34,336 nt of DNA from Hyphochytrium catenoides (Eukaryota; Sar; Hyphochytriomycetes; Hyphochytriales; Hyphochytriaceae). Shown here piece after piece: positions 9,362 to 21,349 of the stretch. Positions within the stretch are counted from its first letter, which is position 1; each line of letters starts with the position of its first letter. The translations under genes were made by a program, and so were the position numbers. The DNA lies in the NCBI GenBank assembly GCA_900088475.1, contig FLMG01000604.1, forward strand, positions 1-34,336, written 5' to 3'. The notes beneath the pieces were generated by a model, which worked only from the letters and a program-made list of their open reading frames with translations, searched no databases and was not told the origin of the DNA.

Positions 9362-11475
9362 CTAGAGAGATTTTATGAGAGACAATGCCTCCTGAAGCTG
9401 CTCCCACTGCCGTCTGAATCTGTCCCTTTCTTCTTGCAGAATTTCATTTGCGGCGCGTACAGACTTCACCTCACGGACTAACAACTTCTTTTGTGCCTAC
9501 AAGCAACCTTGGTTAGAATCCGCCCCTAGTACAAGTCGGATTCACAAGCATAAGCAATTGCCTTAAATTGGTGCTCCGCATCCGCTTTTTCTTGAAGGGT
9601 AAGCTTCATGAGGTCCTCTAACACCTAGACATAGACATTTAGAGGAGTATAGCCATTTTGAGAAGTTTGAGCGGTCCAAAGGTCCGTTGCTCACCACCAA
9701 CGAGCTCTTTTGGCTCTCCAGCTTCTTGGTGGTGCTCATCAACGCGCTTTCATACTGAAGCCTGGCCTGGAAAGAAGGACAGGATTGGTATCGATCGGCC
9801 CAACGATCATCTTTAATTTATTCCCCTTACGCTTTTGAGCTTCTTCTCCAGCTCGAGGACTCGATAGTCCAGGAAGCTGATCGCCTCGCTGTCAGCCACT
9901 AGATAAGGAGAGCCTTAGCATCGACAGTCTGTCTGCGCGAATTATACGGGAAGAGTCACCTGTCTGAGCTTGAGTTCTTGCTAGATCTTCCATACAGGCG
10001 GCTAAGGCGTCTTCCACCTCCTACCCGTGCAAAGAATCACGTTTGAGGGGACAGACGCATAAACTTGATGCTAGGTACCTTTAGCTTGTGCAACAAAAAC
10101 TCTTTGGCCTTTTCTGAGGCTTCGGCCCGCTGCACCGTGTCCTCAAGTTCAGCCTGTAGCCTTGACTTCTCTCTCTAAATGAGTGACTGAATGTAAGAAG
10201 CGCGTCTCCAGGCAACGACTTAAATTCCAGATACCTCAAGCCTTTTGGACTTCGTCATAATCTCGTAAAATAACGCCATCTCCTGCTTTCCAAGGCGGTT
10301 TACTATCTCCTCTGCCTTTAGCAGTTGACTCTTTCCTACGTGTTCCAACCCCATGGGCTTGGATTCTGATATACTGGCGCCTGTCGCGGCTGTTATAGAT
10401 GAACGCCGACCCTGTCAGGAGTGTTAGCTCTAGGTCACGTCGATGCTTTAGAGAGACCTACATCGGGAGGCCGCATCCCTTGTGGGATCTTGATGCCAAA
10501 CAGCGCTTGTGACCGAAAACATAATGGTCGGGAAACAAGACTCAAGGCAAGGCTATCATTCACTTCCAAAAATGAGAAAACGCTAAGCAATACTCGGTCG
10601 TCTGCAGCCAAAAGAAGAAAATCCGAGACCCTGCATCCTGATTGTGAAGATATTAACATAAGCAGAGACCTGAGATTAGAGATACTGGCCAATTTGCTAG
10701 CGATTGGCTTGCCCTCTTCTACTTACCTGTAGCGTCATTTTCTGTCGTGAGGTGGCTCTGGGACTGCTTAACAAGTAGGTGAAAGGTCTTCTCCTTCCTT
10801 TTAAGCTCTTTTAGCTCCCTTTGACAAATGCTCAGCTCCCTTGTTGTCCTCGAAGATTCAGCCACCTTCCGGTCTAGCTCAATTACCCTTGCTTGCAACC
10901 TGAAGAGCGAATTAACAGGCAATATCATCTTTCGTAATATAAGACTTACTCCTTTTTCGCCTCCAGCTCCCGAAAGACATTTTTCATTTCTGTCTTGAAC
11001 ACCTCAAAAGCCCTTTTCCCCTCTTCCTGTATGCTGCAAAGCCGATCATTGAGCTAACAAGAGGTAAGAGATCTGCGCTAGGTAATCGCAGCTCCCGCCA
11101 GGAACCAGTAAACCTACCTTCCTGTTACTTTTCTCCAGCTGCCGCTCCCTCTGCTGACTAGCCTCAAGCTGATCTTCTAGCTCTACCACTCTGTTCAGCA
11201 ACTCTATCCGCTGGCACTCCCAATGATATGCCTCTACCTCATATGTCAGGTTCTCCAGCAAACTTTTCACCTGTGGTACGCCCGCGCAAGGTGCAATTGG
11301 AACGGAAGACCTTAGCTATTCTTGTCTATCAGAGCTTCTTGTCAATCGGTTCATGAACACATACCTCAGTCTGTGTGTGAACTTCTTGAAGGGCTACGCC
11401 GATCGCCCGATTCACCGTGGCCCCCACTTCCCTTGTTACCGCCGACAAGTGCTTTCCAATGCTACTCTCCCACAT
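9362..11475 (-). CDS. F-box protein with flanking coiled coils
   Basis: Twelve exons (11475-11365, 11270-11118, 11053-10950, 10899-10723, 10630-10462, 10411-10235, 10174-10079, 10020-9960, 9898-9831, 9766-9698, 9624-9562, 9496-9362) close in frame at 460 aa. Residues ~40-175 are coiled coil (ELEDQLEASQQRERQLEKS, ELKELKRKEK). A central F-box-like motif follows at ~185-225 (DDRVLLSVFSFLEVNDSLAL, LVSRPLCFRSQALFG). More coiled coil runs to the end (LELEKKLKS, ILQEERDRFRRQWEQLQEA). F-boxes bind SKP1 in SCF ubiquitin ligases, so the coils may recruit a substrate or a second subunit. I know no named orthologue. The intron after exon 11 has no usable GT in phase and seems to begin with GC (9561-9560). 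The exon 4 donor is chosen four bases beyond the stronger GTAAGT because only that phase keeps the F-box in frame. Confidence 0.8.
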
Positions 11476-11696
11476 GGTCCCAGAAACTAGAGTCCTACCC
11501 TAACTTAGCTCTTTGACCATCCGTCCTGCGATATATAATTGACTACGCTTCAATGGCGATTTAGTAACCCTCTCTGGCCTGCCGTCTCACGGCTGCGACG
11601 AAGCAGCAACCACTTCCGAGTCAAGCTCTGATGAAGAGATTCCACCCACGCTACCCTCGGCAGCAACCCCAGTGACATTAGCTCCCGCTTGCCTTA

Positions 11697-12030
11697 ATGG
11701 GTATGAGCAACGCAAGGGGCGTTACTCTTTTTTTTAGATCCGATCTGCGCCCTCTGTCTCCAATTCTCCACCTTCCAGGCCTCGTCCAAGACCTCCTTTC
11801 CTTCTGCTTCTGCGCACATCAGAAGCTTCCGGACACATCATGATCTTGAGGTTGAGGACGGAAGAAGCATGGAGTACCATCCCAAGCATGATGATGGTGA
11901 AGTTTTATGGAGTAATCCAGAGGTCCCCTCAGAGTTTGGTGGCATCTCAAACTGGTCTTTGTCAGTAAATGAGGGACTTCCCTTTGCATGGCTCTGTCTT
12001 GTGCTGTTGTTGACTTCTCTATTTTTATAA
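11697..12030 (+). CDS. Small protein with C-terminal membrane anchor
   Basis: An exon holding only ATGG (11697-11700) is followed by a 37-nt intron ending in an eight-T tract and AG. The body exon 11738-12030 then runs to TAA, giving 98 aa. The product opens MDPICALCLQFS, has an acidic middle (LEVEDGRSMEYHPKHDDGEV) and ends in a hydrophobic stretch, LPFAWLCLVLLLTSLFL, at the extreme C-terminus, as in tail-anchored proteins. A further 39-nt GT-AG intron at 11784-11822 would preserve the frame and shorten it to 85 aa. Codons are purine-first biased on this strand. The opposite strand is also open in pieces, but its reading is rich in Leu, His and Arg, as expected of an antisense shadow. I do not recognise the family. 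The 3' end is 157 bp before the prolyl hydroxylase start. Confidence 0.45.
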
Positions 12031-12187
12031 TAATAACATCGTACCAAGGCCGTTTGTCATCATACAGCAGATATCGAAGCTCCTACTTGAAGCCTTACAA
12101 GGCCGCTTGCAGTCGGATACTACTCGAAAGGATAGATAGGATAGTGGAGACACTTCCCAGTCTGCGGCACCAATTGGCTCTCTCACG

Positions 12188-13908
12188 ATGTTCAGATTCT
12201 TGTCTGCCAGTGTTGGCCTTCTGGCCGCTCTTCTAGCGCACAATGCTGAAGCGTCGAAAACACCACCAAACGCTGTCGGCCTGGGCTTTTATAACTCCTT
12301 GGATGAGCCCGTGCAAGTTTTTTGGCAAAAAGCCAGTGGCAATGAAGTCCTGACAATGCAAGTTGATCCTAAGGACAACAGGTGGACACAAGGCTACGTC
12401 ACCCATACATTTTTGGCCAGAACAATGCCGGATGTCGGAGGGCGTCTAGTCGGTAGATTCACTGCTACGGTGGGACTTTTTCTCTTTGGGATCATGTTTA
12501 TTTATAGAACTGCTGCGTATCTGACAGAGTTTGCCTCTCTGCTGGAGGGTTTCTTTCCCATCGCTGTTAACTAAGCCTAGTCTTCCTGTCTGCAATTCTA
12601 TGGCCTGGTCCACAGTCCGTGAACGTCAACTTAAACGCTTGAAACGTCCGTCTGTTACGTAGAATGAAGAGATCTTTCTTATCGAAGACCCTGCGATCAA
12701 GGGGGCCTGCAAACGTGCAGAACATGGGGCATGTGAGGGGTGGGAGCCGGAGAAGGAAGTGAGCGAGGCATTACAAAGGTGAGAGGAGGCAGCTACCCAA
12801 GCCATGGACGAAGGGAGTAATATATCTGCGGAAATATAATTACGTGATGATGAGCAGACAGAGGGACATCGTTGACGCATCGCGGTTAAGCCTTAACGAG
12901 AACCAACCTCCGAAGGTCCCCCGATTCACCCCTATCGGGTTCGAGAAGAGGAAGATTCCGGATGAGCTATGGAAGCAAATTAAGGCTTACTACACGCACA
13001 ACCGCGACCGCATGGTCCTCGAGTATTGGTCGCCAGAGAATGTCTACGTCAATCACTACGAGGCGGCCACGTACATGATATATCTGCCCGCCACAGGTGA
13101 GAGGATGGAGTCCCGAGCTCGCGCTGTCCTGAAAGGATACCGCCTGGAAAACGCTTCCGACAACTCAGACGAAGATAACTGCCTCTTTTGATTGCAATCA
13201 GGTCATGTACAAGAAGCCATTAAAGAGACAATGGGGAAGATCATTTCGGAATGGATTGGTAAGGGGTCCATTATATGGGCCAGCTCTGTTTTGCTTATCT
13301 CCATCGTTGGGCAGCACCTCTCTCCTACGCACCTGGCCGGCCAAGATGTGGTCCTTCATGACAGTACCTAAATGTTTGATATCTTCACTCACCGCTTGCT
13401 TCTCAGGCGTGAAGGAGCTGGAGATGACAGCTCTGTATGGCATTAGATTGTATACTCGAGGAAGCATTCTTCGGAACCATGTGGACCGCCTTGCTACACA
13501 TGCCGCTTCGGCCATCATCAACGTGGACCAGGACGTAGACAGTGAATGGCCGCTTGAGATTTTTGATCATAAGGGAACGAAGCATGAAATATTCATCAAA
13601 CCAGGAGAAATGGTACAGTTATCATCCCTTAGTGCTGCCTAAGAACGCTTTGAGTGTCTTTGTAAATGTTTGGCATGTGGCCAGAAGGTCTTAAAGTACC
13701 TAGTCCTCTATTCAATGGGTTCCAATGCATTGCTCTCGTGAGAATCAAAGATACCTTGCGAAAAAGCTCATTGTCGTTCTGTCAGGTCCTCTATGAAAGC
13801 GCCAGTGCCATTCACGGTCGGCCCACGCCGTTTGACGGTAAATACTTCGCGAACATATTTTGCCACTTCAGACCCCAGGATGAGGCGCTTTGGCCCTGGA
13901 GAGACTGA
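12188..13908 (+). CDS. Secreted VHL-beta-like domain + prolyl 4-hydroxylase fusion
   Basis: Six exons (12188-12469, 12663-12778, 12858-13096, 13202-13258, 13407-13612, 13786-13908) close in frame at 340 aa. Residues 1-23 form a signal peptide (MFRFLSASVGLLAALLAHNA). Residues ~28-110 (GLGFYNSLDEPVQVFW, TQGYVTHTFLAR) resemble the beta domain of von Hippel-Lindau protein, which reads hydroxyproline in HIF. The C-terminal half is a 2-oxoglutarate/Fe(II) dioxygenase of the prolyl-4-hydroxylase alpha family: iron ligands His256 and Asp258 in LRNHVDRLATH, distal His310 in AIHGRPTPFDGKYFANIF, and Lys319 placed to bind 2-oxoglutarate. The likely reaction is proline 4-hydroxylation of secretory or cell-wall proteins in the ER lumen. 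All splice phases agree. The exon at 12663-12778 carries Cys/His residues but not a clear ShKT pattern. The catalytic assignment is strong; the VHL-like call rests on pattern alone. Confidence 0.88.
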
Positions 13909-14346
13909 AACTCCACGAGATGTCTTCGCCACCAGAGTCTAGAGCTGTCTCATGGCGGTTACTATTAAGTTGAGAGCTGATCATAAGTGTCCTATGTCAT
14001 CGAGCTACTATTCATTGAAGATAGTGAGAATAACGATTGGCTAATAGAGATCTATTATATGGACAGCGCGACTCCTGCCTCAGCTGTAGCATCTTGGCAC
14101 TGGGAGCTAACACATATTCTTGCTTTGACTTCCCTTCTTCTGTTGAAGACCATCATGAGGTGCGAGACTTATAAATTGGCCCGGCCACTTATGGGCTCTT
14201 GGTTGGGTCACTCTACCTTTCGAATCTACTCTTTATCGTGCTACAAACCCGGCGCGAGCCTTCTTTTGCTCTAAAGACCTGTCCCCCCTTGGAAGCTTTC
14301 AATCTGAGGTAATATAGCTTTCTAACTGGTTGCCACGCAAATCGTG
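13909..14346. other. Convergent 3' flanks, no supported gene
   Basis: This separates the stop codon of the prolyl hydroxylase from the stop codon of the giant minus-strand gene. A 95-codon plus-strand frame (13987-14274) is open, but it has a hydrophobic, low-information composition, no motif and no splice partner. I treat the stretch as opposing 3' untranslated regions. Confidence 0.5.
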
Positions 14347-17300
14347 TTAGCTCTGAGGAGGTATGTTTGATCTGCGCCTTTCCGTCTCTTCGATTGTTTG
14401 CAGAAATCTCCCATACCGGAACCTGCTCTCATCCTTCACATCTCCGAAACGTAGCAGAAGGCGATCAAGCTCTTCCTCAGAAACTTGTTCGAACACCTGC
14501 AGGGAGAGATGTTAGCTAACGTATTCCTCTTTTGCGCTCCCACCGCCATTTTTCTAGGTGATCTTGAGAGCCGTCTTTATCTCCACCATCCCCAAAAGTT
14601 GAAGTACAGACCTCGCTCCACAGTCTCATTAACTTCTTCTTCGAGATGGTACCCTTCTCGGACGTGTCTAGTTCTTCAAACCGTGCCCGCAACTTTTTCA
14701 AAGAGGTCTTAGCCGTGACAAGATGAAAGACCTGTTGCATGACGAGGTGAGGAAGGGTTACAACGGGCAGATTAGGGACCCTTCTCCAGGGATAAGGCGA
14801 GGGCGGACAGAGCAAGACTAATCGTAACGTCCTGGGAACCCACGAGAGAATAATTTTCGAACTGCATCCTCTGAACAAAGCTTAACACATAAGAAAAAGG
14901 AAATGAGACAAGTTACTCTGTGGGTACCTTGTTTACCAACTCGCTGTGGTTAGCGTCGGTGACAAATAACCTGAAGTCTAAGAAATGGTGACCTTAGTTT
15001 TCCTGGAGCTCAGGAACAAACAATTCGAGGACAATGCGGAAGGCCCCTACCGGCAATTGTAATGAAGCCTTTATGTCCTACATCTACAAGGTCGAATAGA
15101 TACTTCACATCAACCGGAGGCATGTCAAAGCCTAGACGGCCCAGCCTGCAGGTGAAACCGTTCCTCGATGTCAATCCAAAAGCCATGTCTCTTCAATAAA
15201 CAAACAGCCCTCTCTTCCTCACCCGTAGTCCCACTCATCGGGAGTGATTTGCCCGGAATGTGAGCGGTTGAAGTGGAAAAAGGGCTTCTCTAGCTTTTCC
15301 TTCTCCCTGTAGAGCTCTCCTGCCCGTCTTCGTATCATACCACGTAAACGTTCCTCAGCCTGTTGCGGAAAGAACGCATGAAGACTAAGTCAACTTAAGA
15401 CTGTCGTAAAAGTGAAGTGATGGCTCACGGAGACTGTCAGAAAGGAGCCAAGGCCTGCCCCATAAGGCCCTGAAGCCAATGAACCTGTTTTTGGTTATAT
15501 GCGGTTCCTTCGTACCTTCCATATGGTGGGAGAAACGCCTAACGGCAGGCTCTCTCTGGGCCTGGCGGTATGTAGTAGAGCAGTGTAATCCACTCGCCCA
15601 TCACCGTGCAGATCGAAGCTCTCCTCAATTTCTCTCTGGTCCTCAGAATCCAGTCGGGTAGAACCGTGTTCTTGCAGCCTCAGCAGAGAGCGGCGGAACT
15701 CAGGTCGAGGAATGACTCCCTTCCCGGAGAGATTAAGGTGATCAGCATAAGGGTCATTGTCCTTTTCGGTAAGCTGGCTCCTTCCTTGTAACTGACCCGT
15801 TTTCCCACTGCTCTATGTTCTTCGAGCTTATATTAGATTATGCCTCTATTTAGCTTACCTCGTGGTCCTGATCCATGCCTTCGAAGACCGCCCGGTAGTC
15901 GACACCTTGCATCAGGTTCTCGGCTAGCAGCTTCCGGAGTTTGGCTAGCGTCCCACCTCGCAACGGCGTTCTCCATTCAGCTTTTTCCCCTCTCCCAGCT
16001 GTTGCCATTGCGTCGCGGTTCGCTTCAGCCACAGCCTGGACATTTCCCATGGCTCTCAGCTGCAACAAGGCAGCATAATTTACTGTTTCCTGCCCTGTGA
16101 GCAGAAGGGTCAGCCTCGTAGCAGACCTACTCTGCTCACAACTAGTGCTTCTTCGTACCTGGAAGGGTATAGCACTCCATCAGAGCTCTCCTTTCCTCTC
16201 TGTTCAGCGGCAACTTCAAGACCTCCAGCGCATGTATGAAGTTGCTTCGAGAGGTTGTACCGCCGTTATTAGGATCATTCAGGAGAAATTCTGATCGCCA
16301 ATCCTCCAGCACCTAGCAGAAGAAAGAGAAAGATCAGCACTCAAGCGAGAGAGACACCCGTTTAAGTTACTGGGTGGAGGCACTCCCAAAAAGAGGTTCA
16401 TGATGTATGGTAACCTTAAGCTAAGTTTAGGTATGTGAGGAAGCGCTCGCCGGTGTCAAAGGTGCTAGATTCGCGCACCGGCTACAATGAAGATATGCTG
16501 ACATTAAGACAGGACTCAGGCATACCTCTGTCACAGTCCTTTCCGTCACCTCCGCAGCGCTTTGCGCCACTGATCTCAGCCTCAACTCGATCTCCGTCAC
16601 GTCAACCTGTAGTGCAACCCATGTGGGCCGCGATATAGGTTGTAGTTTGAGACCATCAGTGACATAACGCAATTGGACGACGAGGTCATCTCCAAGGGCA
16701 ACTCTATGCAAAGACCCGAACATTCGCTTACCTTTGGTGGAGACAGCCATGCGAGTGCCTCCCTATAAAGCACCAAGTAATCGCCACTGTCGCTTCCTTT
16801 GGATTTGAAGTGTTCGCCCAAAATCCGGACCTGTAGCAGCAGGCAATGGTCAGATGTTGAACGCTTTAATTGGGACGGTAGCAGCAAGTAATGCAGATTA
16901 GACCCAGAGGTTCTATCGCCCATACTCGAGCTGCGCCCTAATATAGCAGTGAGCCTGTCATCATCCCAATATCTTCCACGACTTTATCATTTCTGCCAGG
17001 ACAAGCAATGGCAGAACACTTTATGATTCTTCCCTCATCGAATGAACAGGCTTGTTTTCTCTTTCTGGTGCTAAGCTTACGTTTTTAGAAGAGAAGGGAT
17101 AGCCCACCAACTGCATTGCCTTCATGAAAGAAGACAGGGGAATAGTTTCTTCGCTCTTTGTGTCATAACGTTGGAAGTGTGCAGCAATGTCTTCCAAGTC
17201 TGAGGCGGGGAAATAGCACAGGGTAAACCGGGAGGTTATTAAGTGTGGCGAAAGCTCTAACTGCAGAGTTGACATCAATGATAGAGGTATTAAACCTATC

Positions 17301-20300
17301 GCTTGTGGTGTATGGAAGACTGGATTTCAGAATTGTGTCTCAGGGTCCTTTGATCTCCCAACTACCCCTTCCCCATCTTCTACGTACCGGTGCTTCTCGC
17401 CGAGTTCCAAGCTAGTTGTTGCAGACTATCAAGGTCCAGGGAGAGGTCCTGGTTATCCAAGGCAGACAGCTGCGATGGTAGCTCCGCCAATGCCTGTTAC
17501 GGTGAGCAAGGAACTCAATTGAATGGGCAAATAGAATAAATGGAGATCAAGGTTTTGGCTTCATATTTAGATCCCGAGCATTCTTCTAGTAGACAAGAAA
17601 GCGGAGCGGAGCAATCAACTCTACCTGGCTGAGCAGCTGGTAATCAACCAAAGACGAAAGAGAAGAGTCTCTCCGATTCCGTTGGTTGAAGTTTGCGCAA
17701 AAGAATGAAAGATCCGCGGGATTCAAGGGACTCCCAAAGTGTCTTAACGCCTAAAGAGGAACCACGAGGCATTCAACTCTGAATGTCACCTCTCACCACA
17801 CCATTCTCTGTCCTCACAGAACCTTTCCCAATCTTGATTATCACACCTTAGAGACTATTCCTATCCTCCCGCATGTTCCCCAGATCTCTACAACCCTAAA
17901 ACACTCACCTCTGTTAGCTCCTCCTCAGTCAATCTGCCGTCCAAGTCTTTATCACTTTGGGCAAGCAGATTCTACAACGACCACGGATAAATTAGTATGG
18001 AAGCAATCAGGGGCAGCCAGGGCGTGACAGTAGCTCAAATGGAGGACACAAACAGCAAGTGCGGAGCGTAGTGGTGCGCAGAGCTTGGACCTTCCAACAG
18101 ATGATAGCAAGGATATGCGCTCCTACCAGTACGGGAAGGCCTCTTCTTCTTCCCTCCTCGATGCTCCTTCTCAGAGCAACACTTAGGCGCCGTAGGCGCA
18201 CTGCGTTAGGGTTGAAGAGCGCGGCTGCTAAGAACCAGCGGTACTTGAAGGCTCCGCTTCCCGTAGGATCAAAGACCTCAAATAGAAGACTGCGGGTTCC
18301 TTAGTGACTAGATCCCTGCCTTCCCCTTTACCACTTCCTAAGTTGCAGCTGGCACCTTCGACTATCATGGGATTGGCCATTCCCCTCTTTTTCTTTGTTA
18401 AATCCCCAACCTGGAGCTTTGCGCAGGTCGCGTTCCAGTATAGCTGACGTTCCTACGTACCGGGCACTGGTTTCCGAGAGTTCTATGTTCAATTGGTGCA
18501 GAGCCTTGGCGAAGGAAAGGAACGAAAGCCACCCTTTGCTTTCACCGTCAAAACTCTCAAACACGCGGAAGTCAGAGGCCTGCCAGATGCAAGAATTAGT
18601 AAACTTTCCACCATTAATTATAACCCTATCTCTATAGTTTCACTATATATTGAGTTAGACTTTAGGAGGTTCCTCGACTTTGGCTTTTCATTGGGCGAGG
18701 TTGGTTCTTCCCTACTTTCGCCTCTCTCTCCTAATGGAAGTGCTGCGGCTACTGCCAGACTAAATTCCCTGAACTTGGCCCTTGCCTCCTTCAGGCATCA
18801 TAACCACTCCTTCTATTCCCTTCGCACCTGAATGCATAGCCCACCGAGAACTTTGCCGCAAGGTAGCATCGACGTCGGCCTTTTGGCCATAAACTTCAGC
18901 ACTGCGCGCCAATCCACCAGATGCGGAGAGTCTGTAGCTGAGAAGTCCTCCATTAGAGCTAGAAGCTGAGGAGGAGCTAATGCCATGTTTGGGACCTGGA
19001 GGCGTAATGGATTTCATGACAATAATAATTAAGAAAGGCTTGGAGCTGACCCATAGGGGCCCACATAAGTCACATTATAATAGAGGAACGTTATGCATAC
19101 GGACATGCAGACAGATAGACGGACGCCCATAGAGCAAAAGAGTTCATGTCTCGGATACCCTCGAGCCTACAGGAGCTATACTGGGAAAAGGAAGAGACAA
19201 CATCTAACACACAAAGAGCATTCACAATAGGCTTGCCTTAGTAAGTGCGAAAGCGAATTGCTTTCGACCGAGCTTTCCAATCCCTTCCCTATCTAGCTGC
19301 TGTAGAGGCTCCCTAAGGGCCTCCAAGGAAGACGCCGTCAACGGAAAACCCAAGGCTGCCTGTATCGCCTCCTCTGCCTCCACTAGAGACGCCCGCGAAG
19401 GAGTTTGGAACTCTTCGTGACATGGATCCTGCAATAATAAGGTACGTCGGTGCCCCACTTCCAAAAGAAAGAGTCTGGGGGAAAGGCATAAGCCATGGGG
19501 TGATGGAACGGCGGCAACGGTAAAGCAGACAAACTCCTCACTCATCACGTTGAATCAGTGACGTCTATGAAATCAAACTCCTATTCTGCAGAGACTAAAA
19601 GGAAAGCTGATTTAGGATCACATACCGGAGTAGCGTCGTTTGTGACAATTGAAGGATGACGAGATGGCTCAACAGGGTTGCTCTCCAGAGCTTTTGATGG
19701 CGGCGGCTGGGGCGTTCTGGAGAGTAGGAGAGTATTAGGGCAAGGTCTTCAAACCTTTTATGTACTTTCATTCCCGTCTTCTGCTACCGTCTCATTGTGA
19801 GTCAGAGTTAAGTGTGCCTGCCATCCCTCCTTCTGACTCTCTTTTCATTTAAACTTCTTTCTTCATTCAGCTCCAGGTCCCGTCTGTTCTTAAAGCAGAT
19901 GAAGCTGCCTTATACCTTTCTCTGGGCGGCAGTATCGTTACCGCCGTAAGCTCAGCGGGAAGAGAGTATTTGGAGCGACTCAAGTCCTTCAGTTTGTCCT
20001 CGAAGACTTTCTTTCTTTGTTCATACTCTTCGCGGGCTCTTGAAACAGAGCTCTCCTGAGAGCGATCTTTTAAAGGTAACGTTCAGCATACGTGATAATC
20101 ACTGTCAGCTGCAGCTTCAGAAATCTCGGGGTGTTGTAGTACGGAAGGATTTGATGACCTTTGCTGATTGGTGCTCACAACAGAAGTATTGAGACAGGAG
20201 AAAATAGACACAATGGCTACTACCTGGCCGTCTTTCGACAAGTTCAGCATCCCCGTCTTCTCCAATCGCGTCTTGAGACAGTTGTTCGGCTGAATCCATG

Positions 20301-21349
20301 GCAGCCGGCTTTGAAGAGCCTGGCGATAAGGTTATATTGATGGCATTGACGCGTTAGTATAGAGGAAATGAGCAGTTGCAGGACATTGACTGATGATCAA
20401 AAGGGAAAGTCCTAGCTAGATATCGGTTGCTCGGTAGAAGTGCAAGGGAGACTTGCAGAAACGTGGTAAACAAGTAACAAAGTCAATACCTTTAGCCTCT
20501 CTGCATGCAGGATGATCTTCTTGAAGTTTATGGATTTCTTTCACCTTCTTCGGCTTCATGTCCCCGTCTTTGGCCGACGCTTGTGAGCTTTTGTCTTTCT
20601 CTACCGTTGTGTTCTCATCCTCCTGAGGCACCTTTCTCACTTTGATTCCCACATTCTCAAGAACTGTATGGAACAGGTCACCAGCAACTAGCCCACGGCC
20701 TTCTTCATCGAGTTTACTAAAGATTTCGGAAGGCTTACTTCCAATTTCCATCATCTGACGATTGCAGAGTACGTAGCGTATGTTGAACGTACAGGAGAGA
20801 ATGACGAGATCGAAGAGTTGAAACAAGCAGACGTCAGATCAGTGATCGCCAAGGCCTAGCTATGGTAAGCTTCAGTCTAACCATTCTCCGGAGCTTCTTT
20901 TCTAGCTGTAGGAGCTGGTAAGGGGGCCGCACAAGGGACAAGTTAAGCTCCAACAGCGTCATTGGTCTCTTCCCTTTGTCCGTAAAATATCCAGTGTAGA
21001 GCTGTAGTGGTAGTTACGGAAAGAGGGGTGAAGCAACTCAGTGAGGAAGTCTAGCAAGCTTAGCGGTGGGTTGCATAGGTAAATGCATACCTCTAACTCC
21101 GCGTCGGTTATGGGCGCTTGAAGCTTCATGATAACCTTTTGTGCCTCTTCCATGCTAAGGGCAAGGAAGTCCATTTGCACTCCGGCGTCGAGAGCTTCAT
21201 CCTTTCCTGCACCCCTTTTTCTACCCCTCACGCTCTCTGCAGCCTCCTGGAGATCTCTCCTCTCCAATCTCTGCTGTTTGCAGAAATCTCTCAGTCTCTC
21301 TTCGACCTTCTGCACGTCGGATGGCAACTGGGTGTACTTGAGGAATGCT
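14347..21349 (-). other. Array of about 15-18 degenerate EF-hands (EFCAB6-like)
   Basis: Successive exons carry helix-loop-helix units with the EF-hand pattern. Near-canonical loops are SDKDLDGRLTEEEL (~17.95 kb), MDQDHE split by an intron from GVIPRPEF (~15.85/15.73 kb), FDLHGDGRVDYTALL (~15.6 kb), FNRSHSGQITPDEW (~15.27 kb), LVDVGHKGFITIA (~15.1 kb) and LDTSEKGTISKKKL (~14.65 kb). Degenerate ones include KLDEEGRGLVAGDL, LDREGIGKLGRKQF, FDGESKGWLSFLSF, FDPTGSGAFKYRWF and YDTKSEETIPLSSF. Most keep the hydrophobic frame but lose one or more oxygen ligands, as in human EFCAB6, so only a minority should bind calcium. The spacing of about one unit per one or two exons suggests growth by exon duplication. 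Confidence 0.8.

Noticed and set aside
11587-11819. A spliced minus-strand small protein (from ATG 11819, 44-nt intron, stop at 11587)
   Set aside because: It closes in frame and looks partly coding, but it overlaps antisense to the plus-strand frame at 11738-12030, which has purine-first codons, an acidic body and a C-terminal membrane anchor. Both cannot easily be real, and the minus acceptor (CGGGAG) is poor.
12616-12658. A short exon reading RERQLKRLKRPSVT in the prolyl hydroxylase gene
   Set aside because: It needs a weaker donor and leads into an in-frame TAG. Joining 12469 directly to 12663 gives correct phase, avoids the stop and closes the whole gene at 341 codons including the stop.
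12663-12778. ShKT-type cysteine domain in the prolyl hydroxylase
   Set aside because: Only two cysteines (GACKRAEHGACEGW) are present and the usual six-cysteine spacing is missing.
13987-14274. 95-codon plus-strand frame
   Set aside because: No motif, hydrophobic random-looking composition, and it lies between two convergent stop codons.
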